Of a stretch of 64,000 nt of DNA, positions 51,890 through 60,287 are shown in pieces (position 1 is the stretch's first letter; each line of letters begins with the position of its first letter). A program made the position numbers and the translations under genes. The notes beneath the pieces were generated by a model. That model was not told the DNA's origin, did not search any database, and saw only the letters and a list, made by a program, of their open reading frames with translations. Origin of the DNA: Bdellovibrio svalbardensis (GTDB taxonomy: Bacteria; Bdellovibrionota; Bdellovibrionia; Bdellovibrionales; Bdellovibrionaceae). Location: contig NZ_JANRMI010000002.1 of assembly GCF_029531655.1 (NCBI RefSeq), forward strand, positions 682,001 to 746,000, read 5' to 3'.

Positions 51890-54800
51890 ATGGATCTGAA
51901 GTTCGGTCGCCTATTGGTTTTAATTGGTGTGTCTCTCACTGCAAGTTTTTCTTATGCTGATTTTACGGCAATTGGGGTGCTTGATGAGGCTCGAGCACAG
52001 CAGGCTAAGAGCGAGCAATGTAGTGACCCTGCAAATGTGTGCCGAACAATTCCAAAGCTGGTACAAACAGGTAGTAGTGCAAGTTGTGTTGTGGCTGGCG
52101 TTGACAATATTAAAGAAACATCGAGTGACTTCCCGGGCCAACAGTCATTTATGTTTGAATACTCCAATTCTTGCTCATCATCTGTTGAGGCTAAGATTCG
52201 TTTTGGAGGCTCTTGGAGTCCTTCGGTTATTTTGCCTAAAGGACAGCATGTGTGGATAGGGATCGAATTCGATTCCTATGCCGATATGCCAATCGAAGTC
52301 AGTCTAAGCGGCAGTGGGGCTCAAACTCCATCTCCTCAGCCAAATCCAACGCCAGCTCCAACTCCGAATAAGCCGGGATCTATCCCTGTAACCTCCGACC
52401 GTCCTGGCCAGTGCAAGCCTGGGGTTGGGAGTTCAAATATTCCTGGTCACTCGGTCATCAACCTGGAAAGGCAATCCGTTTCAGAATCAATTCCAGTAGT
52501 GGGAGCAAGTTTTTATCTCAATTACTCAAGTGATAGATTCAAGAAGGGTAGTAACTTTAACTCAAAATTTGGATCCATCGGGGGCTGGAGTTTGTCCATT
52601 CAACACTATCTCGATGTTAAGAATAAAGTTATCTACTTCGGAGACGGTAGGATAAGGAAGTTGTTTGGTGATGAGTTATACTATTTTGAAAAAGAGAACC
52701 TTTATGCGGTCGATAATTTAAGATTTTATCCAGATGGAAGGATCGCGAAAATCTGGCAATTGAAGCCCGATCGAATGGTTTGGTTTTTTCAATATGAGAG
52801 AGACTATCTTGCAAAAGTCACAACTGATACTAAGCAAGTTTATACCTTTTCGAAATTTGGTATAGTGACTCCGTTTGGGCAAAAAACAACTTTTGAATTT
52901 GATCAGAAGGGGAGCCTAAGTAAAGTCACCAACCCAAATAATGAGTCTTATTTGCTGGCCTCCGACTCAATCGGTCGATTGGTAAGTTTTCAAAAGCCTA
53001 GCGGATTAAAGACCTTAGTTACCTATGATGAAGAGGGGAATCTACAAAAAGATCAGGGGCCGATAAACACATTGGTTTTAAGTTCCCATATCGATGCGGA
53101 AAAGAATGCAATTTATATTGCGGCCTCAAGTAGTAGTAACAAGCTTCTAGGTGGAGTGAGAATCGAAAACAATGAGCAGCTATCTACCGTAGTTCATAAG
53201 AACGATTTTGGATCGTTCTCCTCATCTTTTTATTCTGGCGTTTCCAGTGATTCTACTGTTTCTGGCTATGTGGATATTTACAATGGAACCTATACGTCAA
53301 AGTATGAACATTTAAGACAGAAAGCGTTCAGTGATCGGACAAAAGTACAATTTGAGGTTAAGGGAACTAATTTTAAATCAACGTCGGAAACTTATATCAA
53401 AGAAGAGTTTGATAAAAGATTTACCAAAACAACACTTACTTATCTGCAGAATAATGACAAGCAACCATATAAGCTAGTTGAAGAAGAATCACCTACAACA
53501 GTGACACTTACATCTCCACTTCTTCGTACTATGAAAACCAATGGTAGTTCGATGGAAAAGAACCTAACCATACAGATTGGTGATCTGTTGCCGACTGGCT
53601 TTTCATATGATTCTCTTGCTCGTGTCACTGCAATCAAACAAGGTGATCGTCAGCAAACTTTTGCATATGACAGTTTTGGAAACCTAGCTTCTGTTTTAGA
53701 TCCCTTAGGAAGAAAAACCTCTTTCGAGTATGACAAAGCGAATCGCCCGGTAAAGCAGATTCTTGCCGGCGGAAATGCAATTGAATTCGCATACGATCTT
53801 GATGGAAACCTAAAAAGCATCAAACCTCCTGGAAAACCAAATCATAGTTTTGTGACGGGTCTGACGGGATTGGTCGAAGGCTATCTACCTCCAAGCATTC
53901 AGTCAAAAGTGACGGGTTCAACTGTTTATTCGTATGACCAAGATAAAAAGCTAACAAAGATCAGTCGTCCAGATGGTAAGAATGTTGAATTTGTTTATGC
54001 TGCGGATAGTTTCTTAGTGAATGCTGTCACTACGCCTGATGGTAATTATCAAATTAAATATGCTCCGATTAAAGATGGAAAATCTGATTTACCTGGAGAG
54101 TTAACGGCTCCTGACGGTACCAAGATGTCTTTTAACTATGTTTGGATGCTTCCAACTTCCATCAATACAACCGGAGATGTAAATAGCACAGTTGGATATT
54201 CCTATAATACTGATTTGAGTTTGGGGACTATTTCTGTAGCAGGTGCTGATGGGAAAGCCGTAGTTTCAAATGCAGTCGCCTATGATTTAGATGGTCTACT
54301 CACTGGCGTTGGCGGTTTGGCAATGACCCGCAATAACGTTGGAGCGGTGTCAGCGACGACATTGGGTAAGATTGTCGAGGGAATTGGGTTTAATACTTAC
54401 GGTGAACAGATCTCCTCAGGCTTTACGATTGATAAGAAGCCAATTTTTGGGATGAGCTATAACCGCGATAAAGTTGGCCGTATCGCAGCTTCGCAAGATG
54501 TTACAGGTACAACGAAGATTGTTTCAACTTATGAGTATGACGCTCAAGGAAGACTATCTAAAGTTACTAAAGGTTCTGATGCTCGTACTTATACTTACGA
54601 TGCCAATGGAAACCGTTTAAGTTTCACGAGTGGTTCTAAGTCATATACAGGTATTTATGACGAGCAGGATCGCTTGTTGTCATATGGGGACTCAAAGTTT
54701 GAGTATAATGACAATGGTGATCTTCAGACTCGTACGGATGTGAATCCGGAGACAAAAGAGACGAAGATGACTTCATATACATACGACGTTTTCGGAAATC

Positions 54801-55738
54801 TCCGTAAGGTCGTTCTGCCAGATGGAAGACTGATTGAGTACGTAATCGACGGACAGAATCGCCGTATTGGGAAAAAGATTAACGGGAAAGTCGTTCAAGC
54901 TTTCATCTATCAGTCACAATATCAAATTGCGGCTGAGATGGATGGCTCAGGGAAAATTGTAAAGTCGTTTGTCTATGCGTCTAAAGTGAATGTGCCGGAC
55001 TATGTAAACTATAATGGAAAACAATTCCGAGTCATTTCCGACCAAGTAGGTACTCCAAAAATGATTGTGGATAGTGCAAATGGTCAGGTAGTTGAAAGCT
55101 TCAACTACGATGAATTTGGTGTTTCTCTAGACGGTAAAACGAGCGCGATTATTCCGTTTGGGTTTGCTGGCGGTCTCTACGATGGTGATACCGGACTTGT
55201 GCGCTTCGGAGTCAGAGATTATAGCCCGGTTGTTGGTAGATGGACTAACAAGGATCCAATTGGCTTTAATGGTGGACAAGGTAATTTATATGTCTATAGC
55301 GAAAACGATCCAGTAAATCTAATAGATCCATCAGGAAAGTTTTGGACAGTTGCTATCGGTGCGGTTATCGGCGGTATCTCTGGATATTATACGACTGGTG
55401 GAAGTGCTAGTGGTATTGCAATAGGTGTTATCTCAGGAGCATTGTCGGGGACTGGAATTGGAAGTGGGTCTTTAGCAAGTGCTGGCATTTCAGCGGTTGC
55501 TAATATCGCAACTCAGGTTGCGGGCGGAACTTCGATTTGGGATATAAATAAAGAATCTGTTTTGATGTCAGCAGCTTCTGGTTTTGCGGGTGCTTTAATA
55601 GGCAATACGGTTAATTTAGCGTTGCCTGGAAGTAAGTTTACTGAGAAAATTTTGGCACCGGCGATTGGTGGTGCGTTTGGTGCCGGAGCAGATGCTGCTT
55701 TGACCAATGATTTTGCTTTAGGAAAAACTTGTCCATAG
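51890..55738 (+). CDS. Secreted Rhs/YD-repeat protein with variable C-terminal tip
   Basis: A 1282-residue protein. A Sec signal peptide (LLVLIGVSLTASFSYA) and a Pro-rich linker (SPQPNPTPAPTPNKPG, at about 145-160) precede a long array of YD repeats (YDxxGxxxxxxDxxG-like: FAYDSFGNLASVLDPLG, YTYDANGNRLSF). The Rhs-core end is intact ([39 protein letters not shown]) with the hallmark DPSG at 1146-1149. The last ~133 residues differ from relatives: Gly/Ala-rich, hydrophobic and ending KTCP. A toxin-like tip is inferred, not proven. The longer upstream frame (51,713) lacks a signal peptide start. Confidence 0.88.
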   Translation: MDLKFGRLLVLIGVSLTASFSYADFTAIGVLDEARAQQAKSEQCSDPANVCRTIPKLVQTGSSASCVVAGVDNIKETSSDFPGQQSFMFEYSNSCSSSVEAKIRFGGSWSPSVILPKGQHVWIGIEFDSYADMPIEVSLSGSGAQTPSPQPNPTPAPTPNKPGSIPVTSDRPGQCKPGVGSSNIPGHSVINLERQSVSESIPVVGASFYLNYSSDRFKKGSNFNSKFGSIGGWSLSIQHYLDVKNKVIYFGDGRIRKLFGDELYYFEKENLYAVDNLRFYPDGRIAKIWQLKPDRMVWFFQYERDYLAKVTTDTKQVYTFSKFGIVTPFGQKTTFEFDQKGSLSKVTNPNNESYLLASDSIGRLVSFQKPSGLKTLVTYDEEGNLQKDQGPINTLVLSSHIDAEKNAIYIAASSSSNKLLGGVRIENNEQLSTVVHKNDFGSFSSSFYSGVSSDSTVSGYVDIYNGTYTSKYEHLRQKAFSDRTKVQFEVKGTNFKSTSETYIKEEFDKRFTKTTLTYLQNNDKQPYKLVEEESPTTVTLTSPLLRTMKTNGSSMEKNLTIQIGDLLPTGFSYDSLARVTAIKQGDRQQTFAYDSFGNLASVLDPLGRKTSFEYDKANRPVKQILAGGNAIEFAYDLDGNLKSIKPPGKPNHSFVTGLTGLVEGYLPPSIQSKVTGSTVYSYDQDKKLTKISRPDGKNVEFVYAADSFLVNAVTTPDGNYQIKYAPIKDGKSDLPGELTAPDGTKMSFNYVWMLPTSINTTGDVNSTVGYSYNTDLSLGTISVAGADGKAVVSNAVAYDLDGLLTGVGGLAMTRNNVGAVSATTLGKIVEGIGFNTYGEQISSGFTIDKKPIFGMSYNRDKVGRIAASQDVTGTTKIVSTYEYDAQGRLSKVTKGSDARTYTYDANGNRLSFTSGSKSYTGIYDEQDRLLSYGDSKFEYNDNGDLQTRTDVNPETKETKMTSYTYDVFGNLRKVVLPDGRLIEYVIDGQNRRIGKKINGKVVQAFIYQSQYQIAAEMDGSGKIVKSFVYASKVNVPDYVNYNGKQFRVISDQVGTPKMIVDSANGQVVESFNYDEFGVSLDGKTSAIIPFGFAGGLYDGDTGLVRFGVRDYSPVVGRWTNKDPIGFNGGQGNLYVYSENDPVNLIDPSGKFWTVAIGAVIGGISGYYTTGGSASGIAIGVISGALSGTGIGSGSLASAGISAVANIATQVAGGTSIWDINKESVLMSAASGFAGALIGNTVNLALPGSKFTEKILAPAIGGAFGAGADAALTNDFALGKTCP

Positions 55739-55747
55739 GGAATTTAA

Positions 55748-55942
55748 ATGAATGATGGTGTTTCATCGGGCTTGATGTTTTTGGCTGCTGGCTTATTTCT
55801 TTGCTGGTGGTTTTTCAGAGTACTAAAGCGAGATTTTAAAAAAAAAGAATTAGCCGGGCGAAATGTGATGATGGGATTAGCATTTCTTAGCGGAGTGATT
55901 TTATCTGCTATTGGTATCGCTTATATCGTACATTTCTCTTAA
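55748..55942 (+). CDS. Small two-helix membrane protein (immunity candidate)
   Basis: A 64-residue protein starting 9 bases after the Rhs stop, with two hydrophobic helices (LMFLAAGLFLCWWFFRVL and VMMGLAFLSGVILSAIGIAYIVHF) and a basic loop between (KRDFKKKELAGRN). Position directly behind a variable Rhs tip, repeated for each displaced tip downstream, points to an immunity or chaperone role by context only. Confidence 0.65.
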   Translation: MNDGVSSGLMFLAAGLFLCWWFFRVLKRDFKKKELAGRNVMMGLAFLSGVILSAIGIAYIVHFS

Positions 55943-55984
55943 AAATTCTTTTGATTTGGTCCTCATTACTGGAGGACCAATACT

Positions 55985-56035
55985 TATTACTACTTCAGTT
56001 CCACGCCTTCAGCGTTCCACTCTGTGGGCTTCCGC
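55985..56035 (+). repeat. Repeat fragment at the front edge of displaced tip 1
   Basis: TACTACTTCAGTTCCACG then TTCCACTCTGTGGGCTTCCG, related to the 50,803-50,948 cluster. The Rhs homology begins at the very next base (CCGGATTATG). Confidence 0.6.
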
Positions 56036-56728
56036 CCGGATTATGTAAATTACAACGGTAAGCAATTTAGAATCATTTCAGATCAAGTTGGTACGCCAAA
56101 AATGATCGTGGATAGTTCAAACGGTCAGGTAGTTGAAAGTTTCAATTACGATGAGTTTGGTGTCTCGTTAGATGGTAAAACGAGCGCAATTATTCCTTTC
56201 GGGTTTGCCGGGGGGCTTAGTGATTCCGACACAGGGCTAGTGCGCTTTGGGGCAAGAGATTATAGTCCAATTGTAGGAAGATGGACTAACAAAGATCCAA
56301 GTGGTTTCAGCGGAAGGATGTCTAATTTGTATGGATATGCCAGTTTCGACCCAGTAAATTTCATTGACTACAATGGGAGAGATCCACTTGAGGCTGTTGT
56401 TGCTGGAGCAATTGCCGGAGTAATTATCGGTGGTATTTCGTCTGGAGTTACGACCTGGATGCAAAATGGTAGTTTTGGGGAGATAATGAAATCGGCAGCG
56501 AACGGAGCTGTGGGTGGTGCAGTTGGTGGTGCAATGTTCGCACTAGCTGCGGAAGGTAATGTACTGGCAGGAATTGGCTCGGTCATGGCTGGGGTTACAT
56601 CTTCTTTATTATATGGTGTAGGCGATTTAGGTAATGCTTCCAAAGATTTTTTTAAAGGGTTAGTATATGTAAACAACTCAAAAAATCGCGAGCAACAGCT
56701 TTTAGACTGTGCCGATGGAAAGCAATAA
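56036..56728 (+). pseudogene. Displaced Rhs C-terminal tip 1 (orphan)
   Basis: A 5'-truncated Rhs fragment. Its first ~110 codons (PDYVNYNGKQFRIISDQVGTP... to FVNFIDYNG-like) repeat residues from about 1036 of the full Rhs gene with only scattered changes. Then a new tip of ~116 residues follows (EAVVAGAIAGVIIGGISSGV... ending LDCADGKQ). No proper start lies before the homology, only in-frame codons in the preceding repeat. The core junction DPSG is altered to DYNG. It overlaps the next gene's ATG, so it is read in phase. It is a stored, non-expressed tip unless recombined into the main gene. Confidence 0.75.
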
Positions 56729-56958
56729 TGAATTTTGAAAATAAGACGAATCCATTTTTAAGAATCGTTGCGCCTCTTGGATTTATTCTTGGGATCTTGG
56801 GATTACTTTTTTTCGGTGTTTTGTCTTTTCAAGCATATTCTCGAGGAGAATTTGTATTGAACAAAGATGTGATTATTGTCTTCGGTTTTTTTAGTATTGG
56901 AACAGTCTTTTTAGTTTTTTTTTGTAAGCGCGAACTAAATTGGTTTCGCAAAAAATAA
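56728..56958 (+). CDS. Small two-helix membrane protein (immunity candidate 2)
   Basis: A 76-residue protein with two helices (LRIVAPLGFILGILGLLFFG and VIIVFGFFSIGTVFLVFF), starting on the last base of tip 1 (TAATG). No sequence likeness to the 55,748 protein beyond layout, as expected for immunity proteins matched to different toxins. Confidence 0.6.
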   Translation: MNFENKTNPFLRIVAPLGFILGILGLLFFGVLSFQAYSRGEFVLNKDVIIVFGFFSIGTVFLVFFCKRELNWFRKK

Positions 56959-56977
56959 ATATTAGATTGGATTGACT

Positions 56978-57037
56978 CGGGCTCCTGCCCTCGTCCCTTC
57001 GGGCTTCGCGCCGGGATAGCTTCCTGCTACGCCGGTT
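56978..57037 (+). repeat. Repeat half-arm at the front edge of displaced tip 2
   Basis: GGCTCCTGCCCTCGTCCC, then GGGATAGCTTCCTGCTACGCCGG. This matches the right arm of the giant hairpin in unit 2 (46591-46646). The Rhs homology begins right after it at 57038. Confidence 0.75.
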
Positions 57038-57625
57038 GCAGGCGGTTTGTACGACGCGGATATAGGACTTCTTCGTTTTGGAGCGAGAGACTATAGCCCG
57101 ATTGTGGGGCGTTGGACGAACAAGGATCCGATTGGGTTTAATGGTGGTCGGGGAAATCTGTATGCCTATGCATATGGTGACCCGGTCAATTTTATTGATC
57201 CAACAGGACACTTTGGTATTTTCGGTGCCATAGTTGGTGCTGGACTTGGCGCCGCGGGTGGAGCTATTGGTGCCGCACTTGTTCCAGGGGCAACCCGAGC
57301 CGATATTATCTCTGGGGCAGTTACAAACGGAATGACAGGCGCCGCAATTGGCTCAGGTGCGAGTTTGGGTGCTATATTTCTGACCAATGTGATGACCCAA
57401 CTTACATTTACTGGGAAGATTGACCTCGGACAGAGTTTGCTTAGCATTGCAACCGCCGCATATTCTAGGGCGGCAGTCGGACAGTTGGGGCAAATGTTCG
57501 GTGGTGCGATTCAAAAAATAGAACAGGCAATTGACGGCGCTGTTGGTACTTCGTTAGTTCCTCTTGACGCAGCAACGGGTTACGTTCAAGGATGTGGTAA
57601 TGGTAGTGCAGCGGGGAATCGTTGA
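57038..57625 (+). pseudogene. Displaced Rhs C-terminal tip 2 (orphan)
   Basis: A shorter truncated Rhs fragment starting [23 protein letters not shown], equivalent to residue ~1092 of the full Rhs gene, with the same DPTG junction ([10 protein letters not shown]). It then has a ~139-residue tip rich in Gly/Ala ([32 protein letters not shown]...) ending [15 protein letters not shown]. No start codon of its own beyond TTG 57,047. Its stop overlaps the next gene (TTGA). Confidence 0.75.
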
Positions 57626-58137
57626 GTAAGATTAAATTTAATAGTGATCTATATAGAAAATTAAGTATCGCAGGTGGAATTTTACTATTTCTTATCTGGG
57701 TAGGAATAACTGTTTACGTGCTATCTATTCCACCGTCAAAACCAGTGCTCCCACATGAGGATCTTCGTGTGGGGCTTTTTCTAGGCGTCGTCTTCGGTAT
57801 TCCAACTTTAGGAATGGTTTTCTATAGTCTATATCTCAACTTTGAAATTGAAATAGGGCAAGAATTGAAGATTAAAAATACAGGTCTATTTGGTAAAATA
57901 GATCGAAGTATTTTATTTTCAGATGTATCGGAGCTATCTCTCAATGCCATTGATAGTTTAAAAATCGGCTTAAAATCTGGTGAGCTAATAACGATTCCAA
58001 AGTATATTGTCATTCAAAAGCAATCTTTGAGTGCAGATCAATTATCAGCGTATGAGAAGTTGGATTCAAAAAACAACATGCGTAATATTGTTTTTCTCAA
58101 GGTCTTAATTTCCAATAGGATGAAGATTAATTCTTAA
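57622..58137 (+). CDS. Two-helix membrane protein with PH-like domain (immunity candidate 3)
   Basis: A 171-residue protein with two N-terminal helices ([18 protein letters not shown] and [22 protein letters not shown]), then a beta-rich domain ([37 protein letters not shown]). TTG start overlapping tip 2 by 4 bases. Layout resembles the 58,998 protein and 38,566 protein. Immunity by position only. Confidence 0.55.
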   Translation: MSKIKFNSDLYRKLSIAGGILLFLIWVGITVYVLSIPPSKPVLPHEDLRVGLFLGVVFGIPTLGMVFYSLYLNFEIEIGQELKIKNTGLFGKIDRSILFSDVSELSLNAIDSLKIGLKSGELITIPKYIVIQKQSLSADQLSAYEKLDSKNNMRNIVFLKVLISNRMKINS

Positions 58138-58143
58138 TGTTTA

Positions 58144-58236
58144 AATCAAAACGCGGTTGGGTCGGCATTTAGTTTGGCTCCGCAAAACTGGAATTGGGCA
58201 GGTATCAACACTGACTTCGGTCAAGCGTGTGACTAA
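58144..58236 (+). pseudogene. Residual Rhs tip end 3 (about 30 codons)
   Basis: An open frame NQNAVGSAFSLAPQNWNWAG, continuing INTDFGQACD and stop, without a start codon and with no gene-like upstream sequence. It ends 9 bases before a small membrane gene, exactly like the other tips, and carries a terminal Cys like them (KTCP, DCADGKQ, QGCGNG). Best read as the leftover end of a third displaced tip. The core junction is missing. Confidence 0.45.
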
Positions 58237-58245
58237 AAGTGGAAA

Positions 58246-58467
58246 ATGACTAAAATCGAAATCATCGGAAGCGTAGTTTTTATTTTAATTGGGATCATTG
58301 GTTTGAAACCGATGATCTATAATTTCAAACAGGCTTATAACAATCAAATTCCAAGTATCTCAGAAGCAAGAAGAATTGCCTTGATGTTTTATTTCGGCTT
58401 GGGGATCGTTTTATGTCCGCTCATTTGTGGGTTGCTTCTTTATTTAATGTATATCCGCCTCATTTAA
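58246..58467 (+). CDS. Small two-helix membrane protein (immunity candidate 4)
   Basis: A 73-residue protein, hydrophobic helices IEIIGSVVFILIGIIGLKPM and MFYFGLGIVLCPLICGLLLYLMY joined by a polar loop (QAYNNQIPSISEARR). It follows the residual tip 3 and ends 14 bases before palindrome D. Confidence 0.55.
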   Translation: MTKIEIIGSVVFILIGIIGLKPMIYNFKQAYNNQIPSISEARRIALMFYFGLGIVLCPLICGLLLYLMYIRLI

Positions 58468-58480
58468 ATCCAAGGGAGAT

Positions 58481-58596
58481 TGATGAAAAGTCGTCATTTG
58501 CTTTGTTGTAAGTCGACTTCCTTCTCTGCGACCTACTGACCAGTAGGCCTCGCTTCGAAAGTCACCTTCCGTCGCGCAACTGACGGCTTTTGATCA
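58481..58596 (+). repeat. 115-bp palindrome, copy D
   Basis: TGATGAAAAGTCGTCA ... TGACGGCTTTTGATCA ends; apical CCTACTGACCAGTAGG. Nearly the same as copy E. 34 bases before hairpin unit 4. Confidence 0.85.
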
Positions 58597-58630
58597 TTCC
58601 TTGAGTAAATACCAAATCAAATAAATCCTT

Positions 58631-58732
58631 CTATCGTAAACATTCCTCGTCCGATTGGGCAACGAAGTCAGTCCATGAGCCCGATCTACATATCTCCTAG
58701 CTCAGGAAGTGAGATAGGGGATATCGGCAACC
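58631..58732 (+). repeat. Hairpin unit 4
   Basis: Starts CTATCGTAAACA, weaker inner stem (GGGC / GCCC), then CCCGATCTAC, then ATATCTCCTAGCTCA GGAAG TGAGATAGGGGATAT (three weak pairs), and ends CGGCAACC. It is followed closely by the next gene set. Confidence 0.82.
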
Positions 58733-58773
58733 ATTTTCCTTGCATGTCTTTGCCTGTTAACTACAATTGGTTT

Positions 58774-59001
58774 ATGAGTGAAAATAATAGACCATTTGGT
58801 GACAGATGGATGTTTTTGATTCCAATTGGCCTCAGCTTTCCGCTTTACGACTATTTCACGAAGGGGTGTTTTAGGATACCTCGAACGACTGAAATTTGTG
58901 GAGATCAGGCAACTTTGGCAATTGTTGTAGTATGCGCTTTTTGGCTTTCATTTCCAGCATTGTACTTATACCGACGATTTAAAGGTAAATCTAGAACATG
59001 A
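58774..59001 (+). CDS. Small membrane protein, first gene of a three-gene operon
   Basis: About 75 residues from the ATG at 58774, with helices MFLIPIGLSFPLYDYF and LAIVVVCAFWLSFPALYLY and two Cys in the loop (GCFRIPRTTEIC). Longer in-frame starts at 58,744 and 58,675 exist, the latter inside the hairpin unit and thus unlikely. No ribosome binding site is obvious. Overlaps the next gene by 4 bases (ATGA). Not recognised. Confidence 0.5.
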   Translation: MSENNRPFGDRWMFLIPIGLSFPLYDYFTKGCFRIPRTTEICGDQATLAIVVVCAFWLSFPALYLYRRFKGKSRT

Positions 59002-59522
59002 AAAGAATCGTCGAAACTCCTGAAGAATTTAAAACTGAAGGCCTAGATCTAAAGAGTACGATTTTCTACCTACTATTTAGTGTGGTGATTTTTGGGGTTG
59101 GCATCGCTCTCTGGAATATCAAGAAACAAAATCTAAATTTCTACGTTTCAAAGGGGCTCTGCGTCTTGCTGTTTGTGGTAGGCATTGGTTTCTTCGGAGA
59201 AGTTCTCTCAAAGTACTTGTTTCTCCGGTTTCATATGGATTCCCGTGATATTGAAATCAAATGCCTGCTTTGGACTTGGAGGTCTAATGGAGAGCCCGTT
59301 CGTATTAGTATTACCAAGAATCCTTTCTTTGGATCGCTTGTGAAAATCTATTTTAGTAAAGGTTCTTTTGAAATCCCTATCTATTTTGATAGGGATGTAG
59401 AGAGTTTTGTGGGAGCTATTAAAGCCAGATATAAAGGTGGGATTAGCCTAGAAAAGAGAACCATGAGGAGAGGTATTTTTACAACTGAGTCTATCGAAGA
59501 AATTCCACGGTTAGATTCATGA
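58998..59522 (+). CDS. Two-helix membrane protein with PH-like domain
   Basis: A 174-residue protein: two helices (TIFYLLFSVVIFGVGIALWNI and GLCVLLFVVGIGFFGEVLSKYLF), then a beta-rich domain (DIEIKCLLWTWRSNGEPVRISI). The layout and the GEPVR phrase recall the 38,566 protein outside the island, so this could be a transferred paralogue. It overlaps both neighbours by 4 bases. Confidence 0.55.
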   Translation: MKRIVETPEEFKTEGLDLKSTIFYLLFSVVIFGVGIALWNIKKQNLNFYVSKGLCVLLFVVGIGFFGEVLSKYLFLRFHMDSRDIEIKCLLWTWRSNGEPVRISITKNPFFGSLVKIYFSKGSFEIPIYFDRDVESFVGAIKARYKGGISLEKRTMRRGIFTTESIEEIPRLDS

Positions 59523-60019
59523 CCAGAGCCATCAGTGAACACTTAAAAGCCTCGATCACAGCTACCATTGTTGCCTTATCAATTTTTATTGCTGGCTGTT
59601 CTACAGCGCCTTTAACAAAAACGGCTCGCTATCCTGATGCCTGTAGGATTGGAATCAACGAGGCTAGTATTCAAGGCGGAGCTTATTGGCTTTTCGGGAC
59701 ACTTTCCCAGCAAGGACTTTGTGCTCCATTGCCTGAGCTTAGCGTTGAACTTGGATTTTACTATTGGACTAAAAAAGATACTATTGCCTTTGATCTCGAT
59801 GTTGATCATGGACTGAATGGATCGCCTGCAGGCCTATTGTATAATCTTGCACTGGTTTCTGGTTGCCGTGAAGAAGGTGTGGATTTATTTATCGTTCGAC
59901 TTCATGAAAATAAGATTGGGATATTTGGGCCGGAAAAAGAGAACTGGCCGAGGACGGTGATGTTGAAGATTGAGGATATGATTGAGAGTGACCCAGAACT
60001 CGTTAAACTCTGTCGGTAG
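59519..60019 (+). CDS. Small lipoprotein, end of operon
   Basis: A 166-residue lipoprotein (TATIVALSIFIAGCS; lipobox IAGC). The mature domain has five more Cys (DACRIG, GLCAPL, SGCREEG, VKLCR) and a mixed alpha-beta content. The ATGA overlap with the previous gene shows a three-gene operon of membrane and lipid-anchored proteins; shared envelope function is inferred. Not recognised. Confidence 0.6.
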   Translation: MTRAISEHLKASITATIVALSIFIAGCSTAPLTKTARYPDACRIGINEASIQGGAYWLFGTLSQQGLCAPLPELSVELGFYYWTKKDTIAFDLDVDHGLNGSPAGLLYNLALVSGCREEGVDLFIVRLHENKIGIFGPEKENWPRTVMLKIEDMIESDPELVKLCR

Positions 60020-60028
60020 GAGGGGAGT

Positions 60029-60142
60029 GATGAAAAGCCGCCATCTGCTTTGTTGTTAGTCGACTTCCTTCGTTGCGACCTACTGACCAGTAGGCCTCAC
60101 TTCAAAAGCAACCCTCTGTCGCGCATCTGACGACTTTTGATC
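60029..60142 (+). repeat. 115-bp palindrome, copy E
   Basis: GATGAAAAGCCGCCATCTGC ... GCATCTGACGACTTTTGATC; apical CCTACTGACCAGTAGG. It starts 10 bases after the lipoprotein stop. 37 bases before hairpin unit 5. Confidence 0.85.
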
Positions 60143-60178
60143 TCTCCGGGAAAGCGATTCAAATTTCCAAAAAAAAAG

Positions 60179-60285
60179 CCATCGTAAACCTGCGAAACAG
60201 GTCTGAGTGCGCCACGAAGTGTGTGCTCGAACCCGAACTACATATGGTCTAACTCAAGGCATTGAGTTAGACCATATCGTCAACC
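60179..60285 (+). repeat. Hairpin unit 5
   Basis: Starts CCATCGTAAACC, inner stem GAGTGCGC / GTGTGCTC, then CCCGAACTAC, then a perfect 16-bp hairpin ATATGGTCTAACTCAA GGCA TTGAGTTAGACCATAT, and ends CGTCAACC. The kinase gene's stop codon begins 3 bases later. Confidence 0.88.
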
Positions 60286-60287
60286 AT

